Below are positions 26,476 to 34,584 of a stretch of DNA of 64,000 nt, one piece after another. This stretch comes from Klebsiella huaxiensis. Its GTDB lineage: Bacteria; Pseudomonadota; Gammaproteobacteria; Enterobacterales; Enterobacteriaceae. The notes below the pieces were generated by a model. That model saw nothing but the letters and a program-made list of their open reading frames with translations. It was not told the origin of the DNA and searched no databases. The stretch covers positions 4,030,001 through 4,094,000 of the forward strand of contig NZ_CP036175.1 in NCBI RefSeq assembly GCF_003261575.2, in the 5' to 3' direction. The stretch's first letter is position 1. The number at the start of each line of letters is the position of its first letter. Both the position numbers and the translations under genes were made by a program.

Positions 26476-27945
26476 CTAAAGCACCGCAGCCAGACGCCTG
26501 ACGCCATCGACCAGGATCTCCGGCGGATGGTTAGCAAAACCGAGTAAAATCCCCTCTCTCGCCATCGCCCGCTGACAGTATCGCTCAAAGGTCTGTACAC
26601 CTAAACCTATCCGACGAGCCTTGTCTTCCACCTCTTTGGCTTTTAGACCATTCAGCAGCCAGCAGACTAAATGAACGCCCGAATCCGTCGGATGAACCGC
26701 CATACGTCCAGGAAAATAGTGCTCAATCGCCGCCTCCAGCGCACTTTTGCGCTCAAAACAAGCTTTGCGGATACGACGAACATGGCTGGCGTAGTGCCCC
26801 TCACTGAGAAAACGTGCCAGAACCGCCTGTTCCAGATAGCCGCTACTAAGATCGGTGTAATACTTGGTGATGGCAAACTGTTCACGTAAATGCTCAGGCA
26901 CCACCAAAAAACCAAGGCGAAATTCCGGGTACATCATCTTAGAGAATGTCCCGGAATAGATAACCCGCTGATGTTTATCTAGCCCCTGCAAAGCCTGTAA
27001 TGAACGGGCGGCGTAGCGAAACTCACTGTTGTAGTCATCTTCGAAAATCCAGGCCCGATGGGCTTCTGCCCATTCCAGTAAGGCAAGCCTTCTCGGCAGG
27101 CTGAGAGTTCCGCTGAGCGGAAACTGATGCGAGGGCGCGGTATAGACCAGTTTCGCCCCTGGGTAGTGCAATATTCCATCCTGAATATCCATGCCATCGC
27201 CATCAACACGAACGGGCCGGACGGAGACACCTCTGGCGGCGAATGCACCGCGAGCGCCGTTGTATCCAGGGTCATCCAGCCAAACCTCATCGCCAGGTAC
27301 CAGCAATGCCTGAGTAGTGATCGTCAGCGCCTGTTGAATACCATTGACGATAATAATCTGATCTTCATGACAATTTACGCCGCGCGTCGCCTGAATATAG
27401 TGACTGATGGCTCGTCGCAACGGTAGATATCCGTAAGGCGTGGTGTGCATTCCTAGTTCACGACGCGACTGTCGCCAGATGCGCCCCAGCAATCGTCCCC
27501 ATAAAGCGTGAGGAAAGAGATCGGTACAGCCGATACCCACCGCAAAAACCCGGTTCATCCCCCCACTTTCCTGGCTTTCGGACCATGAGGGTATCAATGC
27601 CGAGATATCGGGATTGAGTTGCCCGATAGCAGATGCTGCCGCTTCAGGCGCCGCTGGCGAATAATGCTCGCTAATGAAGTTATCCGGGATATGTTGGCAG
27701 ACAAACGTGCCCGCGCCCTTGCGCGTCACCAGATACCCCTCATCCATCAGGCGATCGAAACCCGAGATAACCGAGTTCCTGGAGATCGCCATCATCTCAG
27801 CCAGCGCACGGCTTGAGGGGACTTTTGAACCCGCCGTCAAACGACCGTCAAGGATAGCGTTACGCAGGGCATGATAAACCTGATCTTTGATGATCCCGCG
27901 TTGTAATAACAGGTCCTGAAAGAGAGGAGCAACTGGTTTAGCCAT
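26476..27945 (-). CDS. MocR/PdxR-type transcriptional regulator (GntR-aminotransferase fusion)
   Basis: 489 residues. N-terminal GntR winged helix (ILDGRLTAGSKVPSSRALAEMMAISRNSV, about residues 30-60), a linker, then a type-I aminotransferase fold with DDPGYNGAR, EDDYNSEFRY and the PLP lysine in YSGTFSKMMYPEFRLG. Such regulators bind PLP and often control vitamin B6 genes or a divergent neighbour. Here the divergent gene is a GNAT acetyltransferase, a likely target; the ligand is unknown. No pdxST genes are present. Confidence 0.88.
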   Translation of the reverse strand: MAKPVAPLFQDLLLQRGIIKDQVYHALRNAILDGRLTAGSKVPSSRALAEMMAISRNSVISGFDRLMDEGYLVTRKGAGTFVCQHIPDNFISEHYSPAAPEAAASAIGQLNPDISALIPSWSESQESGGMNRVFAVGIGCTDLFPHALWGRLLGRIWRQSRRELGMHTTPYGYLPLRRAISHYIQATRGVNCHEDQIIIVNGIQQALTITTQALLVPGDEVWLDDPGYNGARGAFAARGVSVRPVRVDGDGMDIQDGILHYPGAKLVYTAPSHQFPLSGTLSLPRRLALLEWAEAHRAWIFEDDYNSEFRYAARSLQALQGLDKHQRVIYSGTFSKMMYPEFRLGFLVVPEHLREQFAITKYYTDLSSGYLEQAVLARFLSEGHYASHVRRIRKACFERKSALEAAIEHYFPGRMAVHPTDSGVHLVCWLLNGLKAKEVEDKARRIGLGVQTFERYCQRAMAREGILLGFANHPPEILVDGVRRLAAVL

Positions 27946-27966
27946 GGCTATGAGAGATATTTTTAA

Positions 27967-28018
27967 GGTAAAAGTGGATCCTACAAATATATAGAAAGTG
28001 TCACTTTTTAGGAACCAT
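27967..28018. promoter_or_regulatory. Possible MocR operator between the divergent genes
   Basis: AGTGGATCCTA is repeated in inverted, imperfect form as TAGGAACCA, and a palindrome AAAGTGTCACTTT lies between them. All fall in the 136-base divergent promoter region. Binding by the adjacent regulator is inference. Confidence 0.35.
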
Positions 28019-28081
28019 AAGAACTTCTAACATGGCGCTCAGTGAGGACAAAACACCCATTTAAAAAAAATAAGGACCACT

Positions 28082-28537
28082 ATGAATTTATCTCAAATCA
28101 CCATCGAACCCGCAACCGACAGCGACTTTGCCCAGTGGTTGCCGCTGTGGAAAAGCTACCAGGTATTTTACCGCGTCGATATCCCGGAAACCGTGACGCA
28201 ATTGACCTGGAGCCGTTTTTTAAATCCCATTGAATCGATGTTTTGCGCCGTAGCAAAGCATGAAGGATCGATAGTTGGGCTGGTGCATTACCTGTTCCAT
28301 CGCACCACCTGGGCCGAAAGCGACTACTGCTATCTGGAAGACCTGTTCGTTGACCCGGAGGTTCGGGGCAAGCATATCGGTAAACAGTTAATTGAATATG
28401 TTCAGCAGCAGGCGCGTAAACGCCACGCTGCCAGCCTGTACTGGCACACTCATGAAACCAACCTGCGCGGCCAGCGTTTGTATAACTGGGTGGCGGATAA
28501 AAGCGGCATGATTGAGTATCGCATGCGGGTAAAATAA
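28082..28537 (+). CDS. GNAT-family N-acetyltransferase
   Basis: 151 residues after AATAAGGACCACT. Acetyl-CoA-binding motif A is visible as YLEDLFVDPEVRGKHIGKQLIEYVQQQA (about 82-112), with typical motif B LYWHTHETNLRGQRLYNWV. The substrate cannot be told from sequence. Divergent from the MocR regulator, which probably controls it; downstream is a terminator shared with pgl. Confidence 0.85.
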   Translation: MNLSQITIEPATDSDFAQWLPLWKSYQVFYRVDIPETVTQLTWSRFLNPIESMFCAVAKHEGSIVGLVHYLFHRTTWAESDYCYLEDLFVDPEVRGKHIGKQLIEYVQQQARKRHAASLYWHTHETNLRGQRLYNWVADKSGMIEYRMRVK

Positions 28538-28553
28538 CCGTCGACTCAAGCAT

Positions 28554-28580
28554 AAAAAAACCTCGCCGCAGCGAGGTTTT
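28554..28580. terminator. Bidirectional terminator between the acetyltransferase gene and pgl
   Basis: A7 then CCTCGC-cgca-GCGAGG then TTTT: symmetrical stem with A and T tracts on both sides, between convergent genes. Confidence 0.88.
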
Positions 28581-28598
28581 CAGTCATAAGCAGCAGGC

Positions 28599-29594
28599 TT
28601 AGTACGCGTTAACCACCACCCACATTGGGCCCTGGCCGACGGCATAGCGCCCTTTTTCTTGCAACAGACCCTGCTCGCCTTCGATTTCATACACCGCAAC
28701 ATGATGTGATTTCTGACCAGCGGCAATCAGGTATTTTCCGCTGTGATCGAGGTTAAAGCCGCGCGGTTGTGCTTCGGTTGGCTGATAGCCTTCGATGGAC
28801 AACACGCTGCCGTCTTCGGAGACGCTGAAGATGGTGATAATGCTGGCGGTACGATCGCAGGCGTAGAGGTGACGACCATCCGGGGTCAGATGGATATCCG
28901 CCGCCCAGCGAACACCGGTGAAATCAGAAGGCATCATGTCCAGCGTCTGCACGCACTCGATTTTGCCGTACGGATCTTTCAGCTCCCAGACGTCAACAGA
29001 GCTATTAAGTTCATTGACGCAGTAGCCGTACTGCTGGTTCGGATGGAACGTCATATGACGCGGGCCTGCGCCTTCAACGGTGGTCACTTCAGCCGGTTCT
29101 TGCGCGGCAAGGAAACCATCGTCGCTGAGGGTAAACAGGCAGATACGATCCTGCTTCAGCGCCGGAACCCATAGGGTGCGATTGTCCGGAGAGATATTTG
29201 CCGAATGGCAGCCTTCGAGCCCTTCAACCACGGTCACCGTTTCACCCGGCAGGCCATCGGTCAGCGGCGTCACGCTTACACAGCCCGAATTATAAGAGGC
29301 ACTAAAAACAAAACGACCTTGATGATCGGTAGAAATATGCGTTGGGCTACCCGGCAGCGCGGCTTCGCCAGCGAAGGTCAGGGCGCCATTATCAGGCGCA
29401 ATGCGGTAGGCCAGTACGCGAAACTCCGGACGCACGCCGACGTAGAGATACTCTTTGTTCGGGCTCACCACCATCGGCTGCACCTGACCTGGGGCATCAA
29501 CAACCTGCGCCAGGGTCAGTTTCCCCTCAACATCCAGATTCCAGACGTGGATCTGCTGGCTTTCCGGGCTGGCGGTATAAACGGTTTGTTTCAT
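28599..29594 (-). CDS. pgl: 6-phosphogluconolactonase Pgl
   Basis: Seven-bladed propeller lactonase of the pentose phosphate pathway (E. coli ybhE/pgl). Start at 29594 (MKQTVYTASPESQQIHVWN) gives 331 residues as in E. coli, with GGAGTATTC upstream. Family features VSPNKEYLYVGVRPEFRV, SPTHISTDHQG, DGCHSANISPDN, EGAGPRHMTFHPN and QPRGFNLDHSGKYLI are all present. Monocistronic between two terminator/repeat features. Confidence 0.97.
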   Translation of the reverse strand: MKQTVYTASPESQQIHVWNLDVEGKLTLAQVVDAPGQVQPMVVSPNKEYLYVGVRPEFRVLAYRIAPDNGALTFAGEAALPGSPTHISTDHQGRFVFSASYNSGCVSVTPLTDGLPGETVTVVEGLEGCHSANISPDNRTLWVPALKQDRICLFTLSDDGFLAAQEPAEVTTVEGAGPRHMTFHPNQQYGYCVNELNSSVDVWELKDPYGKIECVQTLDMMPSDFTGVRWAADIHLTPDGRHLYACDRTASIITIFSVSEDGSVLSIEGYQPTEAQPRGFNLDHSGKYLIAAGQKSHHVAVYEIEGEQGLLQEKGRYAVGQGPMWVVVNAY

Positions 29595-29670
29595 GAATAC
29601 TCCTTCCTCACTGCACGTGGAAATTTCATTTTTCAGACTAACAACACCCTGAAAAACACAATACGCATAT

Positions 29671-29796
29671 ATACCCGTCATACTTCAAGTTGCATGTGCG
29701 TTAGCTTTCCTCGCTCACCCCAGTCACTTACTGGAGTAAGTTCCAGGGGACTCCCTGCGTCGCTGCCTTCCTGCAACTCGAATTATTTAGGGTATA
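29671..29796. repeat. ERIC element (126 bp)
   Basis: Full-length enterobacterial repetitive intergenic consensus: begins ATACCCGTCATACTTCAAG, contains CGCTCACCCCAGTCACTTAC (ERIC2 primer complement), ends ATTATTTAGGGTAT. Lies in the pgl-ybhA divergent intergenic region. Confidence 0.92.
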
Positions 29797-29800
29797 CTAC

Positions 29801-29914
29801 ATGATTCAGGTTGCCTTGCAGCAGCCTGACGAATCAAGTGTACCGACTCTTTTAGCGGTAGATGCTGAAAAGTTTGCCCGAATGGCACAGCGGTGTACCA
29901 TCATAGCCAGCTAA
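29801..29914 (+). CDS. Candidate small ORF behind the ERIC element
   Basis: 37 codons starting MIQVALQQPDESS. The ERIC right end supplies AGGG 8 bases before the ATG and a TATACT that could be a -10. It ends 27 bases before ybhA. No recognised family; a leader ORF or chance frame are both possible. Confidence 0.2.
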   Translation: MIQVALQQPDESSVPTLLAVDAEKFARMAQRCTIIAS

Positions 29915-29941
29915 CTTTTCATCATTAACCGGAAACAACAC

Positions 29942-30760
29942 ATGACCTCACGCGTGATTGCCCTGGATTTAGACGGCACCCTACTGACCGGAAAAAAAGC
30001 CATCCTCCCCGCCTCGCTCGACGCACTGGCTCGCGCCAGAGACGCTGGATACCAGGTGATCGTCGTCACCGGCCGACATCACGTCGCTATCCATCCTTTT
30101 TATCAGGCACTGGCTCTGGATACACCTGCAATTTGTTGTAATGGCACTTATTTGTATGATTATCATGCAAAAAAGGTTCTGGAGTCCGATCCGATGCCGG
30201 TAGATAAAGCCCTGAGCCTGACGGATATGCTGGTCGAACACGATATTCACGGCCTGATGTACGTTGACGACGCGATGCTGTATGAGCAACCAACCGGGCA
30301 CGTTATTCGCACCGCTAACTGGGCGGAATCTTTACCCGTGGCGCAGCGCCCGGTATTCACTCAGGTCGCCTCTCTGGCCCAGGCGGCCCGTGAAGTGAAT
30401 GCCGTGTGGAAATTCGCCCTGACCGATGAAGATACCGCAAAACTACAGCGCTTTGCCCAGCATGTCGGCCAGACGCTAGGTCTGGAATGCGAATGGTCGT
30501 GGCACGATCAGGTTGATATCGCCCGCGAAGGCAACAGCAAAGGCAAACGCCTGGCGCAGTGGGTAGCATCGCAGGGCCTGTCGATGCAGGATGTCGTCGC
30601 TTTCGGCGATAACTACAACGATCTTAGCATGCTGGAAGCCGCCGGTACCGGCGTGGCGATGGGCAACGCAGTGGATGAAGTCAAAGCGCGCGCCAATGTG
30701 GTGATTGGTGAAAACGAAACCACCAGCATCGCTGACTACATCAATCGCCACCTGCTTTAA
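29942..30760 (+). CDS. ybhA: HAD-family sugar/pyridoxal phosphatase YbhA
   Basis: 272-residue Cof-type HAD hydrolase. Motif I ALDLDGTLL (nucleophile Asp), motif II in VVTGR, C2 cap, motif III lysine in NSKGKRL and motif IV FGDNYNDLSML. E. coli YbhA dephosphorylates pyridoxal phosphate and some sugar phosphates. Its 3' end is immediately followed by the convergent modC stop. Confidence 0.94.
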   Translation: MTSRVIALDLDGTLLTGKKAILPASLDALARARDAGYQVIVVTGRHHVAIHPFYQALALDTPAICCNGTYLYDYHAKKVLESDPMPVDKALSLTDMLVEHDIHGLMYVDDAMLYEQPTGHVIRTANWAESLPVAQRPVFTQVASLAQAAREVNAVWKFALTDEDTAKLQRFAQHVGQTLGLECEWSWHDQVDIAREGNSKGKRLAQWVASQGLSMQDVVAFGDNYNDLSMLEAAGTGVAMGNAVDEVKARANVVIGENETTSIADYINRHLL

Positions 30761-31819
30761 TCAGGCGGCGATTGACACGCTTTTTATTTGCGCATACAGC
30801 TGCTGGCCTGGGGTAATGCCCAGGTCATCGCGCGCCCACGGGCTAATACGAGCCCACAGCGTTCGACCACTAATTTCAAGCCTGACCTCAACCTGACCGT
30901 TACTTTCGATGCACTGCATCACCTGCGCGGGCAAAATATTACGGATGCTGGTTCTCTGCCCAGGCTGTAGTACCAGCGAGACATCTGAAGCCTGAATGCG
31001 GATACGCGCCGCTTCACCCTGCGGTCTGTCGAGCTGATTAACCCATATCTGCTGGTCGCCGAGCGCCAGCGCAGTCATCGCATACTGCGAATGCTGAGCG
31101 GCAATGGTTACATTGAGAATGGTGCTTTGCTGATCCTGCGGTAGCCAGGGGTGCATTATGCTGCTGCTCCACACCGCTTCCAGGCAGCCAAAAGCTTTCA
31201 CTTTCCCCTCTTCCAGCACCAGCACTTTATCCGCCAGATGCTGAATCTCATCCAATGAATGGCTGACGTAGAGCATCGGGATGTTAATCTCCCGCGCCAG
31301 ACGTTGCAGATAGGGCAACAGCTCGCGTTTACGTGGAATATCCAGCGACGCCAGCGGCTCATCAAGCAGCAGCAGCTCCGGTGCGGTGAGTAATGCCCGG
31401 CCAATGGCTACCCGCTGTTTTTCCCCACCGGATAGCCCTCCCGGTAGCCTGTCAAGCAGCGGCGCGATGCCAAGCAGATCCACCAGCTTATCGAACTGGT
31501 CGGCCATGCTCTTCGCCATGCCGTACTTCAGATTGCCGCGCACCTTGTAGTGCGGAAACAGGCGAGCATCCTGAAAAACATAGCCAATACGGCGTTTTTC
31601 CGGCGCCAGACAGATACGCTTTTCGACATCATTAAGCACTCTGCCGTTAAGCACGATACGCCCCTGCTGCGGGCGCGTTAGGCCACTGATGGCGTTAATC
31701 AAAGAAGTTTTTCCCGCACCGGATACGCCGAACACCGCCGTGATGCCGCTGGCGGGGAGCGTCTCACAGATCTGCAAACAGTGAGTGCCCAGCGTCTGGG
31801 TGAAATCAAGCTCGAGCAT
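30761..31819 (-). CDS. modC: Molybdate ABC transporter ATPase ModC
   Basis: 352 residues: Walker A GVSGAGKTS, signature LSGGEKQRVAIGRAL, Walker B LLLLDEPLASLD, switch His in VSHSLDE, then a C-terminal TOBE/Mop molybdate-binding domain (RIRIQASDVSLVL). Powers molybdate import with ModB and ModA; last gene of modABC, 2 bases after modB. Confidence 0.97.
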   Translation of the reverse strand: MLELDFTQTLGTHCLQICETLPASGITAVFGVSGAGKTSLINAISGLTRPQQGRIVLNGRVLNDVEKRICLAPEKRRIGYVFQDARLFPHYKVRGNLKYGMAKSMADQFDKLVDLLGIAPLLDRLPGGLSGGEKQRVAIGRALLTAPELLLLDEPLASLDIPRKRELLPYLQRLAREINIPMLYVSHSLDEIQHLADKVLVLEEGKVKAFGCLEAVWSSSIMHPWLPQDQQSTILNVTIAAQHSQYAMTALALGDQQIWVNQLDRPQGEAARIRIQASDVSLVLQPGQRTSIRNILPAQVMQCIESNGQVEVRLEISGRTLWARISPWARDDLGITPGQQLYAQIKSVSIAA

Positions 31820-31821
31820 GG

Positions 31822-32511
31822 TTATTTCCCCATCCGTTTGCGACTAAGCCGGGCCAGCCATTCAGAAATCAGCAGCGATATCAGCGCCAGCACAATTGAA
31901 ATCAAACACAGCCGTGCTGCCGCGCCTTCGCCGCCGGGGGTCTGAATCAGAGTATACATAGCCGAGGGAATGGTGCGCGTTTCACCAGGAATATTAGAAA
32001 CAAAGGTAATGGTCGCGCCAAATTCGCCCAGCGAACGGGCGAAGGCCAGCACGGTACCGACGATAATTCCCGGAAGCGTTAAAGGTAGGGTAATGGTGAA
32101 AAACACCCGCCAGCGACCCGCACCAAGCGTGCGTGCCGCCTGCTCAAGCTTGACATCAACCCCTTCCAGCGCCAGGCGAATAGCCCGCACCATCAGTGGA
32201 AAAGACATCACCGCCGCCGCCAGCACCGCGCCGCGCCAGCTAAAGGCAAAGCTCAGACCAAACCAGTCATAAAGCCAGCTGCCGATAAAACCACGCCGTC
32301 CCATGGCAATCAATAACAGATAGCCCACCACCACCGGAGGCAATACTAGCGGCAAGTGGAGGATGCTATCGAGCAGCGCTTTGCCGGGGAAATCCCGTCG
32401 AACCAGCAGCCAGGAAAAAAAGATCCCGAAAGGTAAGCTAAACACCACCGCCAGGGATGAAACTTTCAGGCTCAGCAGTACCGCCTGCCATTCGGGATCG
32501 CTTAAGAACAT
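31822..32511 (-). CDS. modB: Molybdate ABC transporter permease ModB
   Basis: 229-residue inner-membrane permease with about five to six helices and the cytoplasmic EAA-type loop LEQAARTLGAGRWRVFFTITLPLTLPGIIVG that docks ModC. Its ATG shares a base with the modA stop (TAATG), indicating translational coupling. Confidence 0.97.
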   Translation of the reverse strand: MFLSDPEWQAVLLSLKVSSLAVVFSLPFGIFFSWLLVRRDFPGKALLDSILHLPLVLPPVVVGYLLLIAMGRRGFIGSWLYDWFGLSFAFSWRGAVLAAAVMSFPLMVRAIRLALEGVDVKLEQAARTLGAGRWRVFFTITLPLTLPGIIVGTVLAFARSLGEFGATITFVSNIPGETRTIPSAMYTLIQTPGGEGAAARLCLISIVLALISLLISEWLARLSRKRMGK

Positions 32512-33284
32512 TAGTGAGTCGTAAATCCGTAACGTTTAAAAATGGCGGAAGCTTCCGGTCCTTTCAGATAGTCATAAAATGCGCTAACCGTCGCATTTTT
32601 ATGTCCGTCAACGATAGCCAGCGGATATTCCACTTTCTTGTGGGAATCTTCCGGGAAGGTGCCGACAACTTTCACGCCTTTACTGGCAACGGCATCAGAG
32701 CCGTAAACAATACCCAACGGGGCTTCGCTACGTTCAACCAGCGCCAGCGCACCGCGCACGTCTTCCGCTGGAGCCAGCTTCGGTGACAGCGTTTCCCAGG
32801 CACCCAGTTTTTGCAGCGCTTCTTTAGCATAGATACCCGCAGGCACGTGTTCCGGGTCGCCAACCGCCAGACGGCCGCCTTTCAGCAGGCTAGTCCAGTC
32901 TGTTTTATCATTGATAGTGATGTCGCCCTGAGCGCTGGCTTTCGGCGCAACGACAACCAGACTATTGCCCAGTAGAGTGGCGCGTGTCGCAGTATCGATG
33001 CTCTTTTTCTCAACCGCGTAATCCATCCATTTTTGGTCAGCGGAGATAAACAGATCCGCTGGCGCGCCTGCTTCAATCTGTCGTGCCAGAGTCGATGAAG
33101 AAGCAAACGAAGAAACTACATCAACGTTTTTCTCTTTCTTATACTCTTTAGCGATATCCTGCATTGCGTTAGTCAGCGATGCCGCTGCAAACACCGTAAT
33201 TTTACCATCTTCCGCCAGCGCGTGACCTGCAACGGAGAGCGTTAACGTTGCTCCAGCAAAAAAGCGTAACCATTGACCTGCCAT
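32511..33284 (-). CDS. modA: Molybdate-binding protein ModA
   Basis: 257-residue periplasmic receptor. Signal peptide with AHALA-ED cleavage site near residue 24-25, then VFAAASLTNAM whose Ser/Ala residues contact the oxyanion, FASSSTLARQIEAGAPADLFISAD, and VYGSDAV. First gene of modABC; a ModE operator is just upstream. Confidence 0.97.
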   Translation of the reverse strand: MAGQWLRFFAGATLTLSVAGHALAEDGKITVFAAASLTNAMQDIAKEYKKEKNVDVVSSFASSSTLARQIEAGAPADLFISADQKWMDYAVEKKSIDTATRATLLGNSLVVVAPKASAQGDITINDKTDWTSLLKGGRLAVGDPEHVPAGIYAKEALQKLGAWETLSPKLAPAEDVRGALALVERSEAPLGIVYGSDAVASKGVKVVGTFPEDSHKKVEYPLAIVDGHKNATVSAFYDYLKGPEASAIFKRYGFTTH

Positions 33285-33302
33285 CTGAAACTCCTGTGAG
33301 TG

Positions 33303-33327
33303 CGTTATGTAGGAGCTAATATAGCGA
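33303..33327 (-). promoter_or_regulatory. ModE operator of modABC
   Basis: On the minus strand TCGCTATATT-N5-CCTACATAACG, nearly identical to the E. coli modA operator. ModE-molybdate bound here represses transport genes. Confidence 0.88.
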
Positions 33328-33390
33328 TAAGGCTGGGGTTTTCCCAGAGCAAATTAGGGGTAATTAGAGGCGGATCAATTGAGGGGAGAA

Positions 33391-33416
33391 ATAAAAACGC
33401 CCGGCAGAACCGGGCG
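33391..33416 (-). terminator. Terminator of acrZ
   Basis: On the minus strand CGCCCGG-ttctg-CCGGGCG followed by TTTTTAT, immediately after the acrZ stop. Confidence 0.88.
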
Positions 33417-33424
33417 CAGGGAAA

Positions 33425-33574
33425 TCAGTGATTTTGCGGTCTGCTGTCTTTGTGACCGGCTCCGGAGAAGAGGTTAAACACTTCGCCCAGCCCGTAAATC
33501 AGACCCAGGATGACGGCCATCACCACAGGGACCATGACTACGGCAAAAACCAGACTTTTCAATAGCTCTAACAT
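33425..33574 (-). CDS. acrZ: AcrAB-TolC accessory membrane peptide AcrZ
   Basis: 49-residue single-helix inner-membrane protein (MLELLKSLVFAVVMVPVVMA..., helix about 7-30) that binds AcrB and favours export of some antibiotics. Same length as E. coli AcrZ (YbhT). Start at 33574 follows TGGAGCCAACC. Its location between modA and the divergent modE is conserved. Confidence 0.97.
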   Translation of the reverse strand: MLELLKSLVFAVVMVPVVMAVILGLIYGLGEVFNLFSGAGHKDSRPQNH

Positions 33575-33728
33575 GGTTGGCTCCAGAAAGTACGAATGCT
33601 TTATTGTAACGAATTCAGCCGGAAAAACACGCCCCATTTGTGCGGTGCCTCACAGGCCGCCGCGACAGATGCATCTTGCAAGATGACCGCTATCGGTCAC
33701 AATAGCCTTTTTTCGTCAGGATATGATT

Positions 33729-34517
33729 ATGCAGGCCGAAATTCTTCTTACCCTAAAATTACAGCAGCGCCTGTTCGCCGATCCCCGCCGTATCGCCCTG
33801 CTGAAGCAGATTGACCAGACCGGCTCCATTAGTCAGGGGGCAAAAAACGCCGGCATCAGCTATAAAAGCGCCTGGGATGCCATTAATGAAATGAATCAGC
33901 TGAGCGAACAAATCCTGGTCGATCGCGCTACCGGCGGTAAAGGTGGTGGCGGCGCCGTCCTCACCCGTTACGGGCAGCGGCTGATTCAGCTTTACGATTT
34001 GCTGGCGCAGATTCAGCAGAAAGCGTTTGATGTCCTGAGTGATGATGACGCCCTGCCCCTCGACAGCCTGCTGGCAGCCATTTCACGTTTCTCACTACAA
34101 ACCAGCGCGCGCAACCAGTGGTTTGGCACCATTACCGGGCGCGACCACCAGCAGGTACAGCAGCATGTTGAAGTGCTACTGGCCGACGGGCAAACCCGCT
34201 TTAAAGTCGCCATCACCGCGCAAAGCGCCGATCGTCTGGGCCTTGATGAAGGTCAGGAAGTACTCGTGCTGTTGAAAGCGCCGTGGGTCGGTATTACCCA
34301 GGATTCAACGCTGGCGGACCAGGCTGATAACCAGCTAGCCGGACGTATCAGCCATATCGAACGCGGGCCGGAACAGTGTGAAGTGCTGATGGCGCTCCCG
34401 GATGGTCAGAGCCTTTGCGCCACCCTGCCGGTGGAGCAGACACGCGATCTGACGGAAGGCGCGGAAGCGATAGCCTATTTTAATGCCGATCGCATCATTC
34501 TCGCTACGTTGTGCTAA
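33729..34517 (+). CDS. modE: Molybdate-responsive regulator ModE
   Basis: Start MQAEILLTLKLQQ at 33729 gives 262 residues as in E. coli; a start two codons earlier is possible. N-terminal LysR-like winged helix (GSISQGAKNAGISYKSAWDAINEM) and two C-terminal Mop domains with SARNQWFG and IERGPEQCEVLM that bind molybdate. Represses modABC and activates molybdenum cofactor genes. Divergent from acrZ-modABC. Confidence 0.97.
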   Translation: MQAEILLTLKLQQRLFADPRRIALLKQIDQTGSISQGAKNAGISYKSAWDAINEMNQLSEQILVDRATGGKGGGGAVLTRYGQRLIQLYDLLAQIQQKAFDVLSDDDALPLDSLLAAISRFSLQTSARNQWFGTITGRDHQQVQQHVEVLLADGQTRFKVAITAQSADRLGLDEGQEVLVLLKAPWVGITQDSTLADQADNQLAGRISHIERGPEQCEVLMALPDGQSLCATLPVEQTRDLTEGAEAIAYFNADRIILATLC

Positions 34518-34584
34518 TGGCATTGACATTACGCCCGTGAAGACGTATCCCTGAAGCACATCGCTGCAAAAAGTGGGATACACA

